64,000 nucleotides of DNA from Prostheceraeus crozeri (GCA_907163375.1 CAJQUW010006864.1:124001-188000), one strand, 5' to 3'; shown: positions 46,039 through 57,202, numbered from the stretch's first letter. A program made the numbers and translations. The notes: generated by a model not told the origin, from the letters alone.

Positions 46039-47308
46039 TAACGATTATATTGAAGAATCACGTCACGATACTTTGTAATTTCAATGTTTGAATCGAAGAC
46101 TGCATAAATTAATACATTGATCGTCTCAGGTAGTGTTCTTTTGAACGTCAAATCCAAACGAATATTATGAGGCACGTTCGCTTGACGATAGGGTGCACTA
46201 ATATCGCTGTCAGCAGTCAAATCAAATGCATAAATAGTATATCCACTCTTAAACTCTTTCATAGTCAGTCCGTTGGTGTCATCCGTATTGTAAAAGCCAA
46301 AAACATCCATAAAATCAACATAACTGCGCATAAATTGATCCGAAGCAAAATCTGGTTTGTAGGGTGGACCAGGATGACTCACACCATTTACACGTAAAGC
46401 AATTTCACTTAACTGATTGTGTTTAAAATTGAAAGGATTCTTCTTTATATTACCATTAAATGCATCATTTTCAACCATTGCCACCATGAGGAGCTTCGGT
46501 GCTTCCGATGGAAAGAGGCCATCTTTCATGAAACTCTTTTGATCTTTCGGAATTGTAAAGGTGAGAAGCTTTGTATGCTGAACGGGGTAAATGGCATTTT
46601 GACGGTTAAGACCTTCAGCATGTCCTCTAATGACACTTGGATTCGGTACTACTCGACGAATGTAAAGTGCAATATCCTCCACATGAATTCTAAAATTGTC
46701 AACTTTACCAAATGCATTCAGCGCAAATTCAGGCTTATTCAATGTCAGCTTGAGTCGCATGCTGGTATTACAGAGTAAAAACTTTGACTGTCTAAAGAAG
46801 TCTAAATTCAGCGGACCATATAGCTGACATACTTTACTATCTTTAATCATAGCAGATCGCTTTACAAAGCCACTGTTTGTTTCAGCATCAAATTTTCCTG
46901 CTTCATCTCTGTACCATCCCATGGCTTCCATATGACTTTTTTGTGCTGCTGGATAAAACTGTGATACATGATTGAAATATGATTTATAGGGATAATCGTT
47001 AGAGAAATCGTTATCTCTCCAATCGTTAGAGAAACATCGCGAAGTAATGTAGTCAATGGTAAATTGTTCAGTCCAACTTTATGTGTATCGTCAATAGCAG
47101 TTCCATCTGCTTGCTGAATTCTAAACCTCAAATCAAGCATCGCATAACTCAAATCTATGTAGTCATCACTACCACCAGGAATAACAAATTCAATGGGGCC
47201 AGCATTCTCAGCTGTTCGAGGATGATAATCTACAATACTTGAAATAAGAATATCTGTCTGTATGGCTTGTTGATCAAACAAACAAAAACCGGAAGTTTTA
47301 CACTCCAT
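46038..47308 (-). pseudogene. Polinton major capsid protein (double jelly-roll), one frameshift
   Basis: Starts at ATG 47,308 and would be ~423 residues. N-terminal part: YHPRTAENAGPIEFVIPG, DDYIDLSYAMLDLRFRI, VGLNNLPLTTLLRDVSL. C-terminal part: LVKR-like FVKRSAM, LNLDFFRQSKFLL, FTIPKDQKSF, ENDAFNGNIKKNPFNFKH, GYTIYAFDLT and VLIYAVFDSNIEITK. These match the Polinton capsid family. The frame changes between 46,860 and 46,932, next to a run of T residues. A 13-bp direct repeat (TTTCTCTAACGAT) at ~47,000-47,040 makes a short insertion-like stretch. Confidence 0.9.
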
Positions 47309-47310
47309 GA

Positions 47311-47763
47311 TTAGAAGTTATGGCAGCGTCGTCGTTTAGCGCCTGATGAATGATTAGAGCCTCTGCGACGTTTGCGTGAATGCCTTTTGACTGAAGATCG
47401 TACCTTACCAGTTCCGCGATGTTTCCTTCCTTTAGTCATTCGTTTAGGCGATTTCTTTCCTTGAGTAACACCAGCAAAGGTCTGCTTCAATGTTTTTAAA
47501 CCGCGTTCCTTCTCACGATTCAACAAACTGCTCTTAAAACTTCTACCTCAGGAAAGATCACTAGCAACATCACCAGCAAAGCCAACGGCATTACTTAAAA
47601 CATTTCGTTTTAAAGATCTTCCGACATTGGATATGAGAGGTGCTACAACAGATTTCAGTGCACCAAGTATGCTACCTCCACGTTGGCGGCGAGCGCCGAT
47701 GTAAATTTGTCCTCCACCACTTACATAGGAGGGTCGTGAATAAAATGAGGCAGTTGGATTCAT
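47311..47763 (-). pseudogene. Small basic virion-type protein, one in-frame stop
   Basis: ATG 47,763. The N-terminal part has GGGQIYIGARRQRGGS followed by ILGALKSVVAPLI, a Gly-rich then amphipathic stretch like capsid-cement or lytic peptides. A TGA lies at 47,548-47,550, in phase with the continuation, which ends in a Lys/Arg-rich tail (KHRGTGKV, KRHSRKRRRG) suited to DNA condensation. Ends 3 bp before the capsid ATG. About 150 residues. Comparable in layout to adenovirus minor core/pVI-pX proteins; homology is not shown. Confidence 0.6.
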
Positions 47764-47804
47764 AGCTCAAACTCTAAACATTGTTAGTTACAACTTTGCA
47801 TGAA

Positions 47805-48900
47805 TCACTGTCGATCACTTAGATGAAAGATGTCGGCACGACGCATCCAAGAGTTCATACTTGAAGGATAACCAGTCCATTTAACATGACACCATTCTTC
47901 ACCTTGCCGTTTTTTACATCGAATGATTTTCTCTACCAAATATGTTTCACTTTCAGTGACTACCTCAATCTTATCGCGGTAAAAGCTATCCTCAATTTCT
48001 TCATTATCGTAATCTTTCAACTTGTAGGTGGTGGGAGAGTCTTTTTGATTAATCCTTGATACTGTAAATACCTCCTCTGTCCAATTCGGAAGGTACCCTT
48101 TAGCAAAAACACTCTTCACTTTTGAGATACGAACTTTATCACCAATTTTCACATCACTTTTCACATGAGTGCATTTACGTTGGAATGATTCGTGCACTTT
48201 ATCTACATTGTCAGCATTTACACCTACTGGTCTGAGTCCAATAGAACGATGGATAGAGTGATTGTAGGCATGGAGTGTATCTTGTAGAACCTTTGTCCAA
48301 TTTTGTGTCAAGTTGGCAGTAAAATGTCGCCACAAGCGATTTCTTAATGTGCGATTAAAACGTTCAACGAGTGCAGCTTTATAAGCACTCTTTACACTAA
48401 ACAACTCAATGTCATGCCTCTCAAATAATCTTCTCACATGCTGATTTTCAAACTCTTTTCCTTGATCACTCTGAATTCTTTTTGGAATGCGACCTTCTCG
48501 AAAAATTGTTTGGAATGCTTTTGCTACTCCCTTCTTTAGTTTTTAAAGGTTGAGCCCACGCATAACGAGAGAAAATATCAATGACGGTTAAAATAAAATT
48601 ATTGCCCGAGTTATGTTTTGAAATGGAGGCGACATCACACAAATCTGCTTGCCACTGTTCATCAATGTCATGAACAATATAATGGCGGGTACGGTACTTC
48701 TTTTTCGCTTGTTTGTGGAGTGTATAGGTAGCCTGACCCTTTAACCATCGTTTCACTTGTGATTGTGGAAGACCACTCGCTTTTGATAATTTCTTGATAG
48801 ATGCAAATCCTGCCGGATGTTTTACATCATAATAGATTGACTTCAAACGCTCAGTCGATAACGACTGACTCTTTTTCCTCCTTCTCATCTTTTTGTTTTC
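47805..48900 (-). pseudogene. Polinton integrase with chromodomain-like end, one frameshift
   Basis: Inserts the element into host DNA (DDE family, retroviral type). Likely start MRRRKKSQSL near 48,885. A helix-turn-helix-like N-terminal region (FASIKKLSKASGLPQSQVKRWL), then the core: WQADLCDV (Asp), SDQGKEF (Asp, in the second frame) and AALVERFNRTL (Glu). The C-terminal part has GDKVRISK and a short chromodomain-like end, YLVEKIIRCKKR..EWCHVKWTGYP..NSW, at ~47,905-47,835. The frame breaks near 48,535. Confidence 0.9.
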
Positions 48901-49066
48901 TTCCCTTTCTACATTTACAACAACTACAGCATTTAGCTTTAGCGGTTTTGCGATCGTGTTCACATTGCTTAGGAGTTTCATTGTGAGAGCTGGCGCAGCA
49001 AGTGCAAGTGACAACGACATTCACCTCTGGCGGCTCATTACATGGCAAGCAACACATCTGCTTCAT
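48851..49066 (-). CDS. Small Cys-rich ORF overlapping the integrase start
   Basis: 71 residues, 12 Cys arranged as MCCLPC, CTCCASS and CCSCCKCRK, then a KDEKEEKE acidic/basic tail. The Cys spacing suggests metal binding. It overlaps the integrase 5' region in another frame. Starts just after the 49,068 stop of the upstream gene. Function unknown; could be a remnant of a zinc domain. Confidence 0.4.
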   Translation of the reverse strand: MKQMCCLPCNEPPEVNVVVTCTCCASSHNETPKQCEHDRKTAKAKCCSCCKCRKGRKQKDEKEEKESVVID

Positions 49067-49067
49067 A

Positions 49068-49756
49068 TTAATAGTCTGAGAACATGTATTTCTTGGGAGG
49101 AACTGTTTTACGTTTTCCTTTTACTAGTTTTAGTGGTGGCGTAGATCTACGTCGAGTTCTTCCTCTTGTTTGCTTAGTGAGTGTGGGAGGGGATGTAGCA
49201 GGTGACGTCTTAAACCAATTTGTTGGCATTTTCATCGTCTGAAGCATTGGAGCAGTAGCCACTGTTGAATCAAGTTCTTTCAATGTCTCATTATTCAAAG
49301 CAAATTTTGGTACATTATGCTTTTTCAATAGTTTAAGAAAGTATGTCCAGCCAGGTGGAACATAGTCCTGACGGCGCTTTCTACGTGTCGCATACTGAAT
49401 CAAGTCTTCATAACGTGAAGCATCAATCACTTTATTTTCATCTGTAATGATTTCTCCTCTATCATTTACATTGAGAAGGGTTCAATACTGTTGAAAAGAG
49501 ATATGGCATGTGCACGAGATGCTAAAGGTGTAGCAGTCGACACAGAGTCACGCATCTTATTCTTCAAATTTTTCAATTGTTCAACAGTTTCCGATTGTAA
49601 TAATACATCACGATGTGGATATTTGATGTGAACATTTTGCTGATATATTTCTTTCCTATACATTTGATTTGCAAGAGGTTGCTTTACTTGCTGCATGGAA
49701 GTCAATTGTACATATTCATCCTGAGGAATAACAATCATGCGAGAATAAGAACTCAT
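49068..49756 (-). pseudogene. Conserved Polinton protein of unknown function, one frameshift
   Basis: ATG 49,756: MSSYSRMIVIPQDEYVQLTS, KQPLANQM, LLQSETVEQLKNLKNKMRD, RAHAISLFNSIEPF. The frame shifts near 49,470 into NDRGEII, RYEDLIQYATR, PPGWTYFLKLLKKHNVPKF, then a Thr/Pro/Lys-rich tail ending KKYMFSDY. This pattern recurs in Polinton-encoded uncharacterised proteins between ATPase and integrase. Start overlaps the ATPase stop by 4 bp. Confidence 0.65.
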
Positions 49757-50370
49757 AGTTTGTAGATAATCATGGGAGTTTTCAAAATATCACTTCGAAA
49801 TCTAAATTCTTCCGGACACTCTTGCGTAAAGTCAATGAATAAGTAACCGTGTGGTTTTTCAGTAGCTGCTTGAAAAATTTCAATTAAGGCTTTTGATCCT
49901 CTTGGTGCAACTTGTCGCGCTAAAATTTCAAATTGACTTTTATCTCGCGGATTCTTGGAAATAGCATAATAGTGTGTATTCAGGTTTCGTGTACGAGCTT
50001 CTTTTCCATCAGGAAACAAATTTTGTGTGATATAGATGATAAAGCACCTTTTATGATGTGCTGCGCGAGTGAACATATCTGTAACATCTTTGGAATTCTT
50101 ACATTCTTTTAATAGATCATCCAATACAACAACAACATTAGACTGAAGTTTATCCACTGGAATAATTCCTTCATGTCGAATAAAGTTGCGACTTTGCAAT
50201 TCCTGAAACAGCGACGGTTGATAAATACCATAACACCAAATCACTCGATTGATAGGTTCCTTAAACAACTCCCTTCTTTTATCCAATAAATTCAGCGTGA
50301 AAACAGTTTTACCTGCATGAGATGGACCTGATACAGTCAGAACTTTATCACATTGAAGTCTGAAATCCAT
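49753..50370 (-). CDS. Polinton genome-packaging ATPase
   Basis: FtsK/HerA-type packaging ATPase, which would drive DNA into the capsid. I start at the Met of MDFRLQCDKV (50,370) because the frame upstream has no ATG and overlaps the previous gene; 205 residues. Walker A is GPSHAGKT at ~residues 14-21, Walker B VVVVLDDLL at ~80, and a QNLF sensor-like element at ~117. It ends YLFIDFTQ...MIIYKL. No stop or frameshift: one of the few hallmark genes still whole. Confidence 0.92.
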   Translation of the reverse strand: MDFRLQCDKVLTVSGPSHAGKTVFTLNLLDKRRELFKEPINRVIWCYGIYQPSLFQELQSRNFIRHEGIIPVDKLQSNVVVVLDDLLKECKNSKDVTDMFTRAAHHKRCFIIYITQNLFPDGKEARTRNLNTHYYAISKNPRDKSQFEILARQVAPRGSKALIEIFQAATEKPHGYLFIDFTQECPEEFRFRSDILKTPMIIYKL

Positions 50371-50401
50371 TATAATACTTTCAGATTCAACATTTGCATA
50401 A

Positions 50402-50760
50402 TTAACGTCTAGAGCCAAAGATATTACCCAATACGTTGCCCACGATAGGAGCTAGCATCGGTAGTAACGCTGGAAGGAAACCACCCTTTTGTGTTAGAGT
50501 TTCCCTCTTTCTTTGAAGGGTGACTTTAGGATTGGAGATGAAACGCAATTTCGTAGCATATCGCTTAAGTAACTTTCGTTGTTTTGGTGCTAATTTCTTC
50601 GTCCTCAACTTTCTCACATGAGAAATAATTTCACGAATGATTTTATCGTTAGCATGTAGTATAGCATTGTATCGCTGATTTGCTTTCATTCGTCGGAGAG
50701 CTTGAATGGCTGAAGAAAACTTTGAAGACTTTTGACTTACTTTTCGTCATTTTACGTTTC
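50402..50760 (-). pseudogene. Small basic protein with hydrophobic Gly-rich end
   Basis: The open part starts at 50,689 (MKANQRYNAIL) and ends QKGGFLPALLPMLAPIVGN..GSRR at 50,402, an amphipathic, probably membrane-active end. Upstream in-frame residues (AIQALRRM) and an ATG at ~50,766 (MAKRKMTKS) suggest the true start was further up, with one frameshift between. Adenovirus pVI-like in style; homology not shown. Confidence 0.55.
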
Positions 50761-50816
50761 GCCATTTTCCGTGTTAGTCTTTGCTAAAACCTGTCTTTAC
50801 CACATTTGCATAGGTA

Positions 50817-51140
50817 CTAACTATTGTGGCATAAGTGACACTCGAAATGAGCAATATCACAGTGGTTACATTTGTAAAGTTGAATGCAATTACGTATGAA
50901 ACAGCGTTGACAAAAAGCATGCTTACATCTCTTGAAGATGCGCTTTTCATTTCCATCCTTTCGCTTACATACATCGCAACACATAGTTTCACCGTTACTA
51001 ATGTCTATAGCAAGTCTTTTTGAAGATATGAATTTGCTAGCCTTTTCTAAATAATAGACGCATGTACAGAAGGAATATACTTCGAGAGTGAGCAGGCATA
51101 GGTCGAAAACCAGTTGTGCTACAATCAAGTACCACTGCAT
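50817..51140 (-). CDS. Membrane-anchored RING-type zinc protein
   Basis: From MQWYLIVAQL (51,140), 107 residues. One or two N-terminal membrane segments (LIVAQLVFDLCLLTLEVYS, FCTCVYYLE) precede a RING-like array: CCDVC, C-x-H-x-FC-x2-C (CKHAFCQRC), C-x2-C, C-x2-C up to HLCHNS. RING domains recruit ubiquitin ligase activity; a membrane form might alter host proteins. Intact. Confidence 0.65.
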   Translation of the reverse strand: MQWYLIVAQLVFDLCLLTLEVYSFCTCVYYLEKASKFISSKRLAIDISNGETMCCDVCKRKDGNEKRIFKRCKHAFCQRCFIRNCIQLYKCNHCDIAHFECHLCHNS

Positions 51141-51142
51141 TT

Positions 51143-51481
51143 TCAATTTTTCTTTATAGAAAGTTGAATGTGAATATCTGAAATCGCTTCAATCACTAGA
51201 CTGCTGCCATGATGGTTAAATGCGTTAAGACGTTCAGCAATTTTTATCATATGTCTTTTAAAAAATTCTTCGGGGTGATCTACCACTTCCATTGAATAAG
51301 AAGCAAAATGGAAAGAGCGACTTTCCACCTCTTCCTTTCCAAAATGACTAAACTTAATTTTCGGTATTAATCGCCCCATGACAATGCTATCAGAGAATGT
51401 ATTCATTAACTCTAGAAATAGAGTGCTAGCATCATCGACCACTGCTTCGATGTCGGTCTCATCTTTATGAAAATTTATCAC
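51143..51481 (-). CDS. Polinton ORF of unknown function, ~112 aa
   Basis: Open from a GTG at 51,481 (an ATG two bases upstream is out of phase, so the start may be damaged). Features: DDASTLFLELMNTFSD, IVMGRLIPKIKFSHF, FFKRHMIKIAERL and SDIHIQLSIKK. The layout resembles a small Polinton protein family often found close to the polymerase, but I cannot name it. Confidence 0.4.
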   Translation of the reverse strand: MINFHKDETDIEAVVDDASTLFLELMNTFSDSIVMGRLIPKIKFSHFGKEEVESRSFHFASYSMEVVDHPEEFFKRHMIKIAERLNAFNHHGSSLVIEAISDIHIQLSIKKN

Positions 51482-51500
51482 ATAATCTTGAACAGCTCCT

Positions 51501-52167
51501 TTAAACTTTGCATATGAAAATGTAATGTTCCGCAGTCATTTGAGAAAGACATGATCGCCCTTTATCTAACCCATCCATTGCATGAAAACAACTCTTCTCA
51601 TAGTAACATTTATTGAATAACTGTAACAAGCATGCATTATAAATCAATGGTTTGAAACAGATAAAATAGATACAGCTGGTAACTATCATACAGCGAGCAA
51701 TGATAACCATACAGGACTTTGGCAGTGTTGAGTTAAGGAGAAAAGAAGCATTGGTTATGAACGTAGCTACTACAACGAACAGACAAAATAGGAACAGACA
51801 AATCCTTAAAACGTTTCGTGACTTCATGATAATGTTGATTCACTCTACTATCCCAAGGCGGGAGCAAAATATCATCAATGATTAGATTGGGAAATACTTT
51901 CCTCTCCTTACCAGGATTATTACAAAAGATGCGTATAACATTGAAAGCAGCTAACCATCGTTTAAAGTCAATAAGAAGAGCACTGTCACAAGAAAAGCCG
52001 TAGTCTTGCAAATATTTCAGATTAAGTCCATGAATGTCTTTTCTCGCCCATTGATCAACATTGGGATTGCAGTTGGCATGTTGATGATAGACACTAACAA
52101 TCTGATATGTCCAATTGTTCATAGCAATAGCACTGAGCTCCTGTACAGGTTCACCCTCACAATCCAT
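51501..52167 (-). pseudogene. DEDD-type 3'-5' exonuclease-like protein, frame broken at the end
   Basis: ATG 52,167. The start MDCEGEPVQELSAI gives a D-x-E as in exonuclease motif I. WARKDIHGLNLKYL, LLIDFKRWL and a following Asn-rich stretch fit the DnaQ-like layout. The open frame ends at 51,733 after SVRCSSYVHN, and the expected His/Asp-bearing last motif lies in a shifted, degraded continuation down to ~51,501. Separate from the exonuclease domain of PolB. A splice-acceptor-like TTTTAG lies just upstream. Confidence 0.5.
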
Positions 52168-52219
52168 AAAAATAATGATAGAAGCCTAAAACGGAAATTT
52201 ACAGATCTAAGGAAACGTT

Positions 52220-52345
52220 CTATAACATATTACAAAATGAAGAATTACATCGATGCTTTTCACGACAAAATACACAAATGATATGATGGCAACGAAGAAG
52301 TAAAATGTATCTAATAAGACCACGTCCACGACACTCAAAGCACAT
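52220..52345 (-). CDS. Short RING-like zinc motif ORF
   Basis: From the Met of MCFECRGRGLIRYIL: C-x2-C, then RCHHIICVFC and HRCNSSFC. About 41 residues, similar in pattern to the RING half of the 50,817 protein. May be a real mini-RING or a broken duplicate. Confidence 0.4.
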   Translation of the reverse strand: MCFECRGRGLIRYILLLRCHHIICVFCREKHRCNSSFCNML

Positions 52346-52379
52346 AAGCGAATTGTCATAGGGTAGAGTTAGGAAAGGA

Positions 52380-53154
52380 CTAGTAATTCTCCTTCTTTGA
52401 TTTGCGTTTTGAGGCAGCATTCTTCTCCGACTTGCGCTTCGTACCACTGCTGTTAAGGATTTGATCAATTATATCATCCACGTTGGGTGGTTTTGGAATA
52501 TATAGGATGGATTCCATATTCATGGAGAGAGAGGCTATTTTATTATCCTTGTGCCGACCATAATATAGCCCATTCACTTTGAAAAGGATATCCCAAGTAC
52601 CTTCTCCGAGCTCGTCGCATGTGATGGATGTTGAATGATCTCCCTCCTTCTTATAGTAAGTGCAGCAATGTGATACCGGTAGGCAAATTTGATTACAATC
52701 CCAAATCTTTCTACAGGGAGTATCCTTGTCATCTCTCGCCTTCCACTCTTGAGCAAGAGGAGTAGGAATGTCCATATTTAATGTCACGTACTCCTCAATA
52801 ATATCAAGTTGGCGGCGAATGTACGGACTCACGGGGATCAGTATGTAGTCCCCATACTGATTGCGCATTATTTTGACATCCGTGGAAGGGAGCATTCCCG
52901 TTTGGAGTACTACGCTATGATCGTCATAACGCAAGACTTGTTTAAATTTACGCTGTAGCGGTGTAGGATTATGTACCTTGGTTGTTTCTTCCATTGGCCT
53001 CAGTTGTAGATGATCTGATCGTAGCGAACCTTGTAACGTTTGACCGCCATTTTGTCCTACTAGTGCAGCAGATGGAGTAGATGCCTGAAAATGAAAAAGA
53101 TTGTATTAAGTTTACGTTCAAGGGAGGAGAGGGAGGGAAGTAGCGACTTACCAT
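52380..53154 (-). CDS. Spliced Polinton gene with an intron directly after the ATG
   Basis: ATG 53,152-53,154 is followed at once by GTAAGT; the acceptor TTTTCATTTTCAG ends at 53,085. The 67-bp intron removed gives ATG-GCA-TCT-ACT and an open frame to 52,380, ~236 residues. Motifs: GLTQ-free; HSVVLQTGMLPSTDV, YILIPVSPYIRRQLDIIEEY, WDCNQICLPVSHCCTYY and a basic tail KRKSEKN..KRKSKKENY that looks nuclear-localising. No family recognised. The only gene here with this leader besides PolB. Confidence 0.65.
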
Positions 53155-53171
53155 TTTAGTTGAATAATAGA

Positions 53172-53275
<104 letters not shown>

Positions 53276-53334
53276 TGTGCGTCCGTTACTCGTGCGATTC
53301 AACGATGGAATGATTCTCACTGTGGAAGGCTCGC

Positions 53335-53382
53335 TATTTATATAGAAATGCTTGATTCTCATTGGATGATGATCCTCATTGG
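53335..53382 (-). promoter_or_regulatory. Right-end promoter: TATA box and two CCAAT boxes
   Basis: On the minus strand: CCAAT at 53,382-53,378 and 53,365-53,361 (17 bp apart), then TATATAAATAG at 53,345-53,335. It drives the spliced gene at 53,154. Same order and spacing as at 37,169-37,217. Confidence 0.7.
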
Positions 53383-53519
53383 ACAATAACATCAAGCTGA
53401 TTCCAAATCTGGCCTCCGTTTACCAATCCGAGCCTTCGTTCGCCCGCTGGAGCTGTTTCTTGGGAAATTCTACCTCTGTCGTTTTTCGTCAAATCTCCCA
53501 AATATTAAATGGCGTCTCA

Positions 53520-53938
53520 CATCTAAACGAAGACAGATATGAACAAGCCGTTTCTTTCACTGAATTTGTCTCACTCTTAGCTTTCAAACGAGCTATTGCT
53601 CGACTTTCTACGATCACTAGAACCGAAATTGGAAGATCGGTGCCGGGGGGGGGGGGTCGGTGAAATTTGATGAAAAATGTTTTGGTAAAGGTCCCAGGTC
53701 GAAATGCGACACTTTGGAAAAATTTTCAAAATTTTGTCCAAACAAAGTCACTCTGACACTTAGGATTTTTTCGTCAAATCTGAGGTCTGACCTAAAATCT
53801 TGTAACAGCTCTAACTTTTGAACGGCTGATCCGATTGACTCGCAACAAAAATGTCATTGAGCAATTTTTTCTCCTCTTTCAAATGAGTATCTATAAGACA
53901 AAATCCATCCACTAGAACCAAAATTAGAAGATCGCTGC
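53520..53938. repeat. Sub-terminal repeat module, right end
   Basis: One full ~295-bp module between CTAGAACCGAAATTGGAAGA (53,617) and CTAGAACCAAAATTAGAAGA (53,912), each followed by a long G run, plus a diverged partial copy before it (from ~53,540). Related to the left-end module at 33,171-33,740. Confidence 0.8.
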
Positions 53939-56900
53939 CGGGGGGGGGGGGTGGAAAAATTTTGTTAACCCAACTTTTGACGAGAAACACGATGGGAGGG
54001 GTCTCGCACCGAAATTCCACCCTTCCAACCTGGCCGGCACACCACGCCAACCTGGAGAGCGCACCACGAACAACCTCTCGCTACGCCGTCGGTCCAGAGG
54101 GGGGAGTCGGACTCGAAGCAACCCGGTGGCGGACTAGGGCCGACGTCCTCGTCTGACAGGAGGGGGGAGGTCGGTCGACGGCGGCCATCTTGCGCGGTCC
54201 AGTGGTGTAGATTTACTTACTGCTCATAAGCCATATACAATTATTTAATTCTATGATACTATTGCACCTATACTATGGTCTGCCACCTTCAGCGATAAAC
54301 TTCTTTCCTTAACTTCTTTATATTACCAAATGTAGTGTTGTTGAACACGACATAGCAACTATATGTGCGTATTTGTAATTGTAGATTCGTCATCAGCTCA
54401 ATAACTTCGAAATCACTATACTCACTGCATGAATAGCATTATTCAGGAATCTATATAAGTGAGGGCATGAACAAATTCAAGAGCATCGTGATCGCTTGAC
54501 ATTTAGATAACAATGCGATTAACTGACGTTGATCAACACGTTTACAGCGCAACATTCTCGACAGAATTGAGAGATGCACATCGTAAATAGAAATCACAAG
54601 TTACAATACAGCTCTTTGTCAAAAGCTACGATTCATGCTTACTCTATCACCAGTAAAAGATATACAAAGATAAAAAACAGTTTGCATTATTTGATTTATA
54701 ATCACATATTAAACAGATTTTTACGATACTTTCTTGAATAGAAATAAATAGATCATCTTTATTGATTCACAATATGCGGTGAATGCATTACAATTTGATA
54801 AAAGACAATTAAGAACATAAAAGGCAGTGGCAGTTATCTTCCATAGCGTGTAAAAGATTTACTAAAACATTCTGTGGAGATGCGAGGAGCTCTAATACAT
54901 CTAGTATCTCTCAGTGTTGGGCGCTTCGTCTCAAACATCACACGCAAAGGATGATCATCATGTTTCATCATTTCCCTGAACAATTTCTTGCACAACTTGT
55001 CAATAAATGATTCCAATGGACAGAATTCAATTCTAGAAAAATATCCTGCTGCAAATCGTTCAACTCTTGCAAGCTTGCACAGCAAATACTTGGAAAGATT
55101 GCAGAAACAAGTTATTGCATAAATCAAAACAGATCTTACAAAAGATTCATAGCAATGAAAAGTCTGTAGCTGAATACATTTAGCTCACTTTAGATTTCTA
55201 AGAATGAAAAATCTTCTGAAACAAAATTTGGGAACAGTCTTATCAATATAATAGTTCCAAGTAAGATCAGCTGAAAAGTGAACACCAAGGAATTTCAGAG
55301 AATCCACCGTAGATATAATATCGAAGTTGTGTCAAACTGTTACGTGTAAATATGTATTTATAAGGAAAACAAACACACGACAACATAAAGAAATATTTAA
55401 TTAAGTTACTTAAAAACTCTGTGATCAATTAAGTATAAAAGTATCTGATGTAAAAAGTATAAAATTCAAATCTCCAAGCCATTACGTGAATAACATAGAA
55501 TTTATAAATGTAGGTCTACATGCACATCCATTAGTCATCATGACAAGACAAGCTTAAAATAACATAGATAACATAGAGGCATAGATTGCTTGCACATGAC
55601 TTATACCCTTTCCCCATAAAAGGGAAAAATTTGCAATAGCAAAACACAAAATCATGACAGACACAACAAACAATCGGCAATTACATTGTCTTTCATTTAC
55701 AAGTGTCCATATGTTGAATTGGATATGAATCAGTTTTTGTGATGTTGACTTTTCTGTAATCTGTACACATGCGGTAAGTCCCATCCGTTTTAGGAACTAG
55801 TATACATGGAGAGCTCCAGTTGCTGTGCTCAATGAATCCATTTTTGAGAAGATTCTCGATTTCTTTTCGCAAATATTGCTCTTTTATTGGATTGAGCCTG
55901 TACGGGTGTTTCTTGATAGGTAAACTATCAGCGACATCAACATCATGAAACACTGGATCAGTTCTTGATGGCCCATCCGAAAATAGTTCGGAATATGCAG
56001 AAATCAATGTAGATATCTCGACTCTTTCATCTGCTGATAAGTGTGACAACTTCGTTTCCTGATTCTGTAAAGTGTCTGTGTTTGAAAATTTAGCACAAAA
56101 TTCATGTAATCTATCGAAATCATCGCAGGTGTTATGAATCGCTTAACCTTTATCATTCATACTGAGAACATTTACACTCACTGATCGCAAAGTGTTATTA
56201 TTAGCGATATCAACCACATTATTGGTGATATCAACGTTTCTATCAACTTACAATTTCAGCATATTGACATGACACAGTTGATTTTTCTTGCGCCTATCAG
56301 GCGTACTAATGACATAATTCAGATCACTCAACTTTTTGTTAATGACATACGGACCAACATATCGACATTGTAAAGGACTTCCATAAGTGGGTAATGAAGC
56401 GAGGACTTTCTGTCCTACTTTGGAATCTCGATCAGTCGACTCTGAATAATATCTACTTTTCATAACATCTTGATTCGATTTCAAATTACTTCTAGCTAAC
56501 TCGCAAACCTCCGATAACTTCGAGCGAAAATCAACTACATACTGCAACAAAGATGTTTTTGGAATAGATTCATCTGACAAAAGTTTTTCCTTAACAACTT
56601 TTATAGGTCCTCTAACAGTATGTCCAAAGACAAGGTCAGATGGACTGAATCCTACCGAATCCTGTATTGATTCCCTGGCGTAAAGAGCAAAAACGGAACA
56701 CCCTCATCCCAATTCTTATCAGGATCATGACAATATGTTCTCAGCATGTTTTTTAACGTCTGATGCCATCTTTCCAAAGCACCTTGACTTTGCGGATGAT
56801 AGGCTGAAGATGTATGCTGTGAAATATTCAACTCATGCATTACTTGCTGAAAAATTCCCGACATGAAATTCTAGCCTGGATCAGATTGAAATGAAATTGG

Positions 56901-57000
56901 GAGTACAAAAGTTGTAGAAATTTTAATCAGGGCTTTGATTATTGTTTTTGCCTTTATATTTCTCAATGGCATTGCCTCCGGAAAACGTGAGGATAAACAC
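53680..57000 (-). repeat. Right arm of the giant inverted repeat
   Basis: Mirror of 30,109 to ~33,430 with very few differences (e.g. a C/T change at ~31,465 against 55,644, and one base in a homopolymer). It carries copies of the LINE 3' end (54,739-55,337), the 3' LTR (55,338-55,602), the RT start (55,693-56,049) and the integrase end (56,248-56,999). The repeat stops sharply at 57,000 inside the integrase core; sequence beyond is unrelated to the left side. Confidence 0.9.
55338..56999 (-). pseudogene. Inverted partial copy of the Gmr1-like element
   Basis: Copies 30,110-31,771: integrase from the middle of its catalytic core, GPY-type end, truncated RT and 3' LTR. It carries the same TAG after the second integrase Asp motif and the same internal deletion, so it derives from the left copy (or the reverse) and not from an independent insertion. 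Confidence 0.9.
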
Positions 57001-57202
57001 CGGCACGTCTCGACGATAGTTCTGATAGAATTCTTTAAAAATGGATGAAAGTAGCTCAAATCAAATAGATATGTGACAAAAAAATCACAATGATCAAATT
57101 GCTAAGTCAGTGGCGGAAAGTTTGTAATTCATTCTTTTCAAATTAAAGACATAGAACAGGAATTTCTAAATACGTTGGCCATACCCGAGTTTGAATAATG
57201 AA
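57001..57202. other. Junction sequence, no gene
   Basis: First unique sequence after the inverted arm. A 16-bp direct repeat, CATAGAACAGGAATTT (57,150), recurs with one change at 57,567. Confidence 0.5.

Noticed and set aside
49753..50418. ATPase start at 50,418
   Set aside because: That position is not ATG and overlaps the upstream gene; the Met at 50,370 precedes the conserved core directly.
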